NCBI RefSeq assembly: GCF_047496725.1
Contig: NC_132976.1
Coordinates: 4,680,001-4,744,000 of the forward strand
DNA: 64,000 bases
Source of the DNA: Anoplolepis gracilipes
Taxonomy: Eukaryota > Arthropoda > Insecta > Hymenoptera > Formicidae
Direction of reading: 5' to 3'
Notes under the pieces: model-generated
What the model saw: only the letters and a program-made list of their open reading frames with translations
Database searches by the model: none
What the model was told of the DNA's origin: nothing
Shown: positions 52,001 through 62,685 of the stretch, piece after piece
How the letters are laid out: every line of letters begins with the position of its first letter
How positions within the stretch are numbered: position 1 is the stretch's first letter
Position numbers and translations under genes: made by a program

Positions 52001-55000
52001 AGCAGTGTCACATTACAATATTACACTTGGACTTAATGTCAGTTGCTCTATCATTAAACGCCTACTTAAGGATTATGCGAAAACGCTAATGCGGGAATTA
52101 ATAGATTGCGTATTTTGTTCCGAGAATCAGGATATTACTTACAGTGCGATTATTTAAGAACATTATAAGTGTAATTTTATCTCAAACATTTCAGAAAAAA
52201 AGAGCGATAATTTTTATATCATTGTATTTAATAAAACACTGGCAATTTAATTACAGCGTGATATTTATTACTCTTAAATCGTAACATTGATTTCTAAAAT
52301 ATAATATTAATTTAAAATTTAATTATGCATTATTTATTATCATTATAGACGCGCGCAATAAATTAACTAATAATATCGTTTTTTATCATAAATTTTAAAA
52401 GATAAAAAAATTGCATCTAACATTTTCACTTATTGTTAGTATATATTCTGGTTTAATTCATAAAATTTAATTTCTAAGGATGTCTTTTTTTTCAGAAAAA
52501 TATATTTGTATTAAGTTTGCAGTAAAAGTTAATGTTTTTTTTAATTATTCACATATTACTGTAGAACATCGAAGATATTTATGATGAATTTGATCAATTT
52601 TTTCATGCATAGAATCGATAAAATTATATGCTCGATTAAGCATGTAAAAACCATGTGGTTGATTGGTAAATTAGTGATTAATAGTGACGTTTGGATGCAA
52701 AATTACTAACAATTTCCAACGTGTACTGAAGGATATTTGATCGATCGAGCGATCTTAATAGTTCGATTAACGGAATAAGTACTCTCGGAAAATTCGTCGT
52801 AAAAAATAGCATACTTGCGTGACACGCACCTGTTAGTGTTCATTTGTTTAATTAATGTGTGCTGCAACTGTGTAATTGCGCCGCGCCTAGATATTTTTTT
52901 ATGGAATGTGCAAATGAATCATCGAAATGACTAACTGCCGTCGCGGCGAACGTTATTATTAACCGACAATTACTCGCGATACAAATTGGTCCTGTACTTG
53001 TCATTATATCATCGCCACGAAGTTCTTCAGTAGGATGGACGGAACAGCAAATAACCGGTTGTGGAAAATTTTTACAAAAATATATCCGAATAAAAGTAAA
53101 AATTATTTCGTCCAACGCTCACTTTTCAGATATCGAAGTATGAAAGTTGTGGATTTTGCATATGAAAAACATGCTATTTTATAAATATTAAAATTACAAG
53201 ATCTCATTAGTGTAAATAAATACTGATTTCAATATAAAAAAATTAACGCTTTAAATTGCAAATTTAACAATGATTATGATTTCAGTATCATATGTTTTGT
53301 TATAATTTTGAAAAAATATGCTCAAGTATTTTTACATATCAGGATGTCCGGTAAAGATTATAATATAATTTTATAATATATAATATTATAATATAATTTT
53401 ATTATTGTAATAAAACTTTACTCAATTACTGTATTCTTAAAGGAATCACTTTTCGAATGCGATCCGTCTTATTCCTCGTTTTCTATCTTTGTATCTTCAA
53501 TTTTTTCTACGTCTTTTCTCTCGTTCTTCGTAGTTCAGAATAGCTTTTGATAATCGTAGCAGCGCGGACAGCACAGTCGAGACGGTTCGTTACCTTTACA
53601 AATCGAATCGGCCGATCAGATTCGCGCCGGATGTGTGCAACAGGTGAAATTACACGTCGAGAAAATTGCCGATCCTCAATCTCCTCTCGCTTCCCTTCCT
53701 GACCAGTTTCTTCCTCTTTTCTAATCGCCTTGTACATCTCAAAAAGATTCGAAGATTTTCAATAAAACTCTTGTTTTAAAATTTTGGCTAATATTATTAG
53801 TATTTCAATAAATTAGAAAACTGAGATTAAAAACTAAACGCGGATGTTCGTGCGTCGATTTCGGAGAAAATAATTTTTCTTTGCCCCGATATTTTTCTCG
53901 CCTACTCTTTAAGAGGGTAAGGAGAGTTTTATAAAATTCTCAAAAATGAGAATTTAAATCTTGGAAAATACATCAAGTAAAACATGTGCCCTGTGCACTT
54001 ATTAATTTCGTACAAAAATTATTTTCTGCGAAATCGACGCACAAACATCTCCGCGTTTGGCTCTTAATCGCTCAGTTTTCTAATTTGCTTGTTTGTAAAC
54101 ATTAAAGATCCTTATTTCCTCAGTAATTTATTAGTATTCCAGTATTCGTTACGACTTAAAATAATCTATGTAAAATAATTTGTTTCATTATATTTGTTTG
54201 ATTATATTTATACATATATTATAATTATTACAAAAGTAGCAAGAATATAATAAAAAATACAATAAAATACAATATATTTACACGAGTCGTATTCGCATGA
54301 ATATCATTGAAACGTCGTTTAATTAGGATCAATTAAATTGTATATGTATTGAGTACTTGGGTAACAACATCTAACGTGCTAATAATAAGAATAAGAAGAA
54401 CACTGATTCAAACTGCACGATGGATGATGTGTTATTTTGCGATTAGTTTGTCGCATCCCGTTATTTTATATATTAGAACTGAATATACACGCGGAAATGT
54501 ACACGCGGCGCTCTTCCATTAATCTTTCGCGAGTAAAGTCTGTTTGCAAATATCCAAATATCAAAGCATAAATAGAAACTATCAGTTTTAACACGCGGGG
54601 GTCGTGCTCCCGGCACGAACGTGATTTAATATACGTTTGGATCGTGAACACCACGCCCGTCATAACGGCGGCACACGCCAGCCCTGACCTTTTCCACATC
54701 CTTCGCTCCTTCCTCGTAAGATCGGGAGATTGCGGCTTCCAGCCGTGATCGGCGCGAATGATGCCTTTATACGGCAGGGACCGGGTTTCGGCGTGCGCCA
54801 TTTTTGCCCGGGCCGACCTCCTCGGTAGGAATTAATTAAAAATAACGTGCTTTTTGCCGACGAGGCGTTTTGTTCTCCGCAGCCTTGTCTGCCACGCTTG
54901 AGAGGAACGTAATACCAAAGTAACGAGTCATGCTCGTACACGTCTTTTTGCCGGCCAATTTAATTATAATCACCGCCCTGATGTATCATCTTGTTCAGCA

Positions 55001-58000
55001 GATTATTTGATAAGACACAAATTTTCTGATACTAAATGCGCGCGCATCACATGTAAAATTATTTATTGATGATATCTTTCTATTTATTATGTGAAAGTAA
55101 TTACATATAGAAATCGAGATAGGATTAAATCTATCTTTTGGTAAAATTTTTATTACAAGATATTAATAAAAAATTTCTAACTTACGGTTAGATTTACACA
55201 CGTTTAATTTTAATGTAATATTCTAAATTTAATTGTAATGTTCTAAATAAACAATATTTAATAAAATCAGAATTAATGCATTATACATTTATGAGAGACA
55301 AATTATATGTATAAGAAAAACAGCCAAACAAAAAATGCATAAAAAAGAATGCAAGTAAAGTTGTGTGACCACATATACGATTACATTCATTAGATCGACT
55401 GCAAATTATTCGAAAGCCGTCTCTTTGATGGGAATCGAGTCGTGATCAGTTCCCACAGTAAACTACCGCTACCCTTTGCAGTCGCTATTTTGATCATCCC
55501 CCTAATTCATCTATTTCGTTGACAAGTGGTCATATTCGGTCAATAGTGATATGGTTGCAACCCCTTACATAATTTTATACTTAAAATACTAGGTGGTTAT
55601 GCGTTACATGTATTCCATTTTGCAATAATTATTTCAATAGAAAGAGACATAATATAACAATTAAAGAGTTACAAGTTGAAAATTTAATTAAATCTGTTTT
55701 ATCTTTTGTACATGGCACGAATCAGATTATCTATGATGATAATTTTGCTTTTACATATATTATAGATTACTGATAAACCAAATTGTGAATTATACGTTTA
55801 AAATATACTATAAATATATCTGTATATTCATTGTTCTAACAAAACATTAAATATGCAGCAAATGTTGTTTATTTGTAATTTTTAATATAAAAATATATAA
55901 AAAATGTTTCTGATAAAAGATAAATATTGAACTTTTTTTCAGTATAGTTGCAAATATAAATCTGTTTTATCTTTTAGTACATAGAATTTTGTACGAATTT
56001 GTGTGAAAAAAGAATATATAATTATCTGTTAAGTTATATCTTTTATTCTACATGAAAAGATAAAATGAAGCTTCTAGGATACGATAAGTATCAGGCCTTA
56101 TTGTTCGTTTAAATAGGATTTTTTAATTAAGATAGTGAATGATTTATTAACGAATCTTGAGCGCGCGGTTGTTGCGGGAATACATCGCGTGTAGATGAGA
56201 CAAGTTTGATTCGGGAGGCACGCGTGTTGCTGCACGTGTGAGCGTGAGCGCAGCTTCCGGCGAGCGACGTCGGCTTTTTAAAAGCCCGCTGGTGCTTGCA
56301 CGCGTGGCCGTGTGCAGCCACGTATGGGGGTCCCGCGGGTTTCCCACGGCGGATGTGCACCCAAGTACGTAACACGTACGCGCATCGCCGGGGAACAGGC
56401 GATCGTCGTTAACAGAACCATTCGGTCACATGCCACGGGGTTGCCGACCTAGCAGCAGCGAGCCGTTCTTCACGCCCTCGTGCACACGACACACGCCGTC
56501 GCTCTCTGACTTATGCTGTCCCTGAGTGCAGGTGGTCGGACGAGGAGCACATTTTGCGCTCGATATATATGTATATATAGTATATAAAATATTTGCAGAT
56601 ATCTCGTGTCCTATACACACACACATACATCATCTGAGAAAAACGCGATAACCAATCTCTCCGCGTCGGACGTTTATTTAATTAATAAGCCGTACTTTGA
56701 ATATTAATAAAGTAAGATAAAATATTAAGGAAGGCGATTAGTGAAAATAAGAAAGATGTAAAAATATCAAGTTATGTGAATAACGTGTGTTATTTCGTAA
56801 ATTATATCTCCATATGGCGTGTACTGTAAATTAGGATGTATCTTTTCAAGAATAAAATGTTTTCCGGAAAAATATGGAAAACCTGGGTTTTCGGGGATTT
56901 TTTAGTATCTGAAAAAATCAGGGAATTTTCGTGGAATGGTATTTACACTTAGGGAATTAAAAAAATTATCTATGAAGATAATTTTGCTTTTACATATATT
57001 ATATAGATTACTGATAAATCAAGTTGTGAATTATATGTTTAAAATATACGATAAATATGTGTCTGTATATTCAAATATTTTTTATTTGTAATTTTTAATG
57101 ATAAAAATACGTAAGTAAAAAATGTTTCTGATGAAAGATAAATATTCAATTTTTTTTTCAGTACATTTGCAAATATAACACTTGAAACTTAAGTGGTTCT
57201 GTGTTTTTCTTTTATGTTTGAGGAAATAACATTAGAAAACGTATACAATGAAAAAAAAAACTTCTTTTAGAAAGTTGACCAAAAAATCTTTAAAATATTC
57301 TCTTTACTTGGAATTTTGAACCAAAATATCTGAAAAATCAGGGAATTTTTTTAGGGAATTTCTTTACAAGATTGAGTAGATATCTTGAAGAAAATACACG
57401 TATTCTTCGAAGCAATGAGGCGTTACCGTGCTTGTAGAGGTTTCTTACCGGCAAGAAACATGGAACTTTTTCTTACGACGTTTATCCACGCACGATCAAA
57501 TTCCGCGGTTGGGATAAAATCGAGACATCGCTCCGAAACAATATCCATTCGTGGAGGGCAATCGCGCTCGAACGAAAGTAATTCGATCGGTTTCACGCAT
57601 CCGGTCTCTGCGACCTTCTCGTGAACGAATCGGTCATTTACTTGGTAATTAATAGCGCGCCACACCCACGTCTCATTAAGTCCGACCGAGCGCAATGTCA
57701 ATTTTATCTGTTTGACGGTATACCTCATTTCAAACACGTGCGTTCCCGCGAACAATTATTGTATAAATGTACAGAGTGTAATTTTCATAAATAAATTGCC
57801 TAAATTTAATTGCTCGTACTGTGGCAAAGGATCGGTGATTTATTATGGGACAAAGTATTTTCGAACAATCGTTTAAGTCCTTCAAATCCGTTGAAAGTAG
57901 TCATTAATATCGACATTCGGATGTATTATTAATGACATGAGTGCATTACTCTTAATAGAAATCATATATCCGAACACGGATCTGTTTCATTGATTGATAC

Positions 58001-61000
58001 GAAAGACGATTTATTATTCATTCGATTCGTTGAATATGTATCCGAATCATTGGGAATGACTCGCGGTTAAGAAAGAAAACATGTTTAATTGTTTTTTTTC
58101 ATTGCGTGCTTTTATAATATTTACATGTCGTTACATTGAATTAAAGACATCATCTCCGATTTTACTAGATTTTACTCGTCATGATGAGGATTTTTTAAAT
58201 ATCAATATGCTTAGTAGTAGCATAATGCGACTTAATTTATTTTTAAATAAACCTAATTCTCTCACATAATTTTAGAGAGGGAAGAAACCTTATTTTTGAA
58301 ATTGAATATTATCTAAAAAAATATGTGAATTATGCGTTATATAAATGTACGTAATTAATTGTAGTTTATATAACCATATACGATTATATTATTTTCTTAC
58401 TATATAAGACAACTTTCTAAAAACCATGCAATCTTCTGTAATATGTCTAAAAGAAAAATAAGAGGGATTACATCTCTATTTTCTTCTTTCGGCTAATTTT
58501 GGTCTCGCGAATTTACACGTTATTCGGATGCAGATAGATTCTAATATATATGCAGATTGCAGATACGAAAGCCTGATTTTACATATACATTGCAGTTCCT
58601 TCTATTGAGCATATATATAATTCTCCCAAATCATTGCATATACCCGCTTACTTCATTTAAGAAAGGGAACTTTTTACTTTAATAAAAGTTAAGTAATTAT
58701 GAAAAAAAGCACATTTTTATATCAATTATTTCTTCGAAAATATGCTGTCTTTGTTTCATAAATAAAAAAGAAACATTTTGATATTTATTTGCGTTGATCT
58801 CTTCAAATAGGCATATAGATTAGGATTCGATGACGAGATTTTGATCTCGCTATTAGACGTAATATCCGGTTCACCTGGAAAAGCTTTCGTACGTCATGTT
58901 GTTGCATTAGATGCGACTCGCAGCAGCGATTCGTTTGTATTATGTACATGGGTGGAACGCATGCACCGAACGCCGATCGCGAACGGTGCAAACACCGTTC
59001 TGGCTCACGCGGGAGATACGATCTCGCGCATATACATACATACATGGAACAGCAACGTCCTCGGCCGAGAGCGGATCCCTCTCCTCGTTGTAAGCCGGCT
59101 ACGCCATTAAGCTGGAATTCAAGTGTATTAACGATGCTGGGCCGCGCGCGGCAGGTACGTAGCGACCACCCGTGGGCACCCGGTAGCGCATTAATGGCAA
59201 CGCCACGGCGGAACTGTTCGTTAGGAAGAGAAGAGATTCGTTTTATTTCGCCTATCTTTTACGCGCTCGCGCTATCTCAACTCTACACGTTTACTGCCGA
59301 CGCGACACGGAACCTAATCCTTGTCTCTTACAGTCGGTGGGAAAGGGTTACGAGGGACGCGATTGTACGCTTGCTAGGAGGATTTTCGCCTTACGATAGT
59401 TCAAGAAGTGCGTTTTGAGATTGTCATTACCATCACGTATGTAAAGTTGGCCCCTCGTTATAAAAAATTTTTTTAAATTATTGGAGTACTGAAAATAGCA
59501 CTTGAAAGTGGGGCGGGGGGATATCTTGACATTTTTTCGCACCTTTAAGGCGGTATAACTTTTTTTATTATCAACTTTTTAGAGCTTTAGTTATTAAGAA
59601 CAATTGTTAGTATCCGTTGGGATCACCAGAACTCTTAACAGAATTGTCGATTTCCGATCAAAATTTTCACCCCTAGAAATTAGAAAATTTTCGAAATCAA
59701 AACTTCGATCAGCGAGAACTTTTTTATTTCGCATCGAGTAGATATTAAATCTTTTTAATTAAAGTAAGTTATATCCGCGTGATTCTATTCTTTGTATGTC
59801 TTTCACGAAGCGAACCGCGGAAACACGCCGATGCGGTTAATCCCGCGAGAATATAAGCAAAGCGGGTTGTGTGTATCGAGATTTCTATGCTTTTATTTGA
59901 ATTCTGCGTTCTAAGCGGCATTCTCGTTATCGAGAAATTCCGGCGTACAGCAGTTCCGCAGGTGTTACGCGTAAATAAATGAAGGTCATTGCATTCGTTG
60001 AATTATTAATTTCTTCTTTTCGTAAGAAAAAGGATACAGAAATTTTTATCGTCGTAATAATGATCCTTGTTAATGTAAAAAGTATATAAAGTTCTTTTAC
60101 TTTTACTATACATATGTCAAAGATTGATTGATTCATTTAAGATCAATGTTTGGATAGTGGTACAAAAATTCTTGTTACCAATGATACCACTTATATGCAT
60201 CTAGAGATATTCTGAAGAATTTAGGACGTGAGAATTTGTTTTATTTATTATAATATGATTTTTAAAGAAACATTTTTGGAAAAAAAGAATATTACGTATC
60301 AGGTATAAATAAGAGTTTAATATTAAATTAACGGTTTACGTCAAGAAACAATTAAACCTTTTATAAAATAAAATTATGTATAAGTTCAAAATGATAAGAA
60401 AATTATGTAGGAAATAATACATGTGATACATGAATAATTAATAATTAGAGTACATACATTTATTATATTATATTTTTATTATATGTTTCAGATGGTTCTG
60501 CCATTTCGATGATGATAATTACGTGAACGTGCCACGCCTGTTGAAGCTCCTGGACAATTATAACCCGCGGGAGGATTGGTACCTTGGCAAGCCCTCGATA
60601 CCTGCGCCCTTGGAGATCATCAGGCAGGGTCCGGAGCCACAGAAGCGACCGGTGAGTGCAGATCAATCATACTTTCTCTTTTTTTCACGTACTTTTCTGA
60701 TACGTTTTTTCTGACTTTTAAATATGTCTGTATGAATTACATACTGCCCGTTGATGTATAAAAAATATTTATTGGGAGATAAGAAGCAATACATACACAT
60801 ATGTAGTATAGTTACATATATGAGATTCAGATCTTTAATATTTCTGTAGTTAATGGATCGATGGATGTTTTTCTTATCTTGAATAATTATCAGACTTATT
60901 ATAAATTATTTTTTCAAACTTTTTCCTTGCGCGATTGATTTATACATGAATTATTAATTTTATATTAATTATATGCAAAATATAATATCGAGAGTTCATC

Positions 61001-62652
61001 TACGAGTTTTCATTGAATATCCATCCATCGATCTAATTGTGTACATCGTCCACATCTTTATTCCGACCATTTGTTTTGATGTAAACTTACTTGGACCGTA
61101 ATTACACGCTTCTCCGAAAATCAACTTAATTACACCCGCCTTTTGCGTTCGGTCAACTTCGAGGAAAATGTCCCTCGAAGATTTATTAAACGCCGTAAAA
61201 CCAAGAGTAGCAATTTAAAACCATGACAATAACGAGCGCTTTGCTATCTGGAATGCGAAGATATCGCGACGTGAAATTTGTGTGATCGTCTTTGAAAGCT
61301 TCTGGTCACGATGAAATTAAAGTTCTTGCCGACAGAAAAGAGGGCTCGGAAATAGGAATAAAGGAATGGGATAGTTGTAAGAAAAGGGAACAAGATTATT
61401 CAAAGAAATATTTTCTTTCTCCTCGTTTTTACGCAAGGAAGCATTATCGCTCCTGCCGTCACTAACGGGTGGTCTTATCGAATTTATGCATCCGCAAGAC
61501 GACGGCTTCCGGCGAAGTCGAGCGTGCATACGTCTTGGCAAGAGCACAGGTATAAATAGGGATCGCTCCGCTTTTGTAAGCAAGTCCGTTCGACGGCGAA
61601 GGCAATGTGCGAAGAAAATGCATGATAACGTCTATTCTTTTTAATGCTTCCCTCCGGCGGTGTCTTCTTCCCGCCGCGAGTTTCAAGCTATTATCTCGCA
61701 CCTCGCGTATATGTATCTCCTTTATCCCGAATGCGAGTGTGTGATGGGTTTTTATGGGTAAATCTCGTCTCGCAAGCTCGTGCCCGTGAAATTTCGATTT
61801 TCTTTCACGGAAGACAGTCGTTGCAACCGCGCGCGCACGCGGGATTTACTGTGCTGTTGGATTTTCAATCTACGATACTTTTTGCTTTCACGTGTATCCG
61901 CAAAATTGCTCTCGGAGATTTGGCGTATTGCATATGGAATGGTTTTTCATAATACTTTTTTTACCATCGCGAACATAATAAAGGGGGAGATATTGAAAGA
62001 TATTCGAAATAATATATTTTAATTTATTATTCTTTTTTGCAGTACAATTTTTATTTGCGATGCATTTTTTATTTACATGACATCACTTTTCAGAGAATTA
62101 TAACACAATCTTTTCTTAAAATATTATTTCCACGAAACTGGGAAATTTAATGTATATTTTAAATTAAATTATTATTGTCTTATTAATTAAATTATTATAA
62201 ATTTTAAATAAAGTGAAATATCAATATATTCGTAAAAGGGAAAGAAATGTGTAGTGAAGCGTTTTTTTCGAGACGTATCAAGCGGAGAAACTTGCCCGTA
62301 TACAATCACGAATCGATAAAAGCCTGTCTCACGTACTGCTTTAAGAGATACACGATGCGATTCGAATGTCGCCGATATGATCGCTGACGCTCGGCAGCCG
62401 ACGGTTTAAAGGAAGCCCGCGATCTTATCACACGGCGGTGTCATGCTATGAGGCCATTAATCCTTTTCTTCTGCCGAGAGGAAAAATGAAAAAGGAGAGT
62501 CGTCTCTCTCTTTCTCTGTAACGTCACTCACTGTCGAGAAAGGACCGGCCGATGTGTCCCGGAAAAAAATTCCAGGATACGCACGTCATTCGCTTTAGAT
62601 ATTGATAACCGTTTTAGTTCATTTGTTCGGGAATTTAAAATATAATATATAT

Positions 62653-62685
<33 letters not shown>

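Larger units (their letters stand above)
37260..60491 (+). other. fringe intron 4 (23.2 kb), CpG-island mosaic and transposons
   Basis: AT-rich DNA alternates with CpG-richer islands at about 38880-39380, 41870-42440, 44230-44950, 46230-46620, 49590-50180, 53480-53740, 54460-54950, 56150-56700, 57400-57760 and 58800-59420. Open frames in these islands are Arg/Ser-rich or lack splice and homology support, so I treat them as non-coding and possibly regulatory. Mobile elements lie at 39488-39737, 49002-49406, 53810-54086 and 56832-57388, with a partial copy at 55727-55959. Confidence 0.55.

Noticed and set aside
54466..54941. Overlapping minus-strand frames of 93 and 111 codons
   Set aside because: Two frames compete over the same CpG-rich block and neither resembles a known protein.
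58942..59418. 158-codon plus-strand open frame in the fringe intron
   Set aside because: Arg/Pro/His-rich content expected from CpG-rich DNA, several overlapping frames of equal length, and no recognisable motif.
59440..59720. Possible repetitive or virus-like insertion (GGCGGTATAACTTTTTT region)
   Set aside because: The texture resembles dispersed repeats, but I could find no termini, second copy or coding frame within the window.
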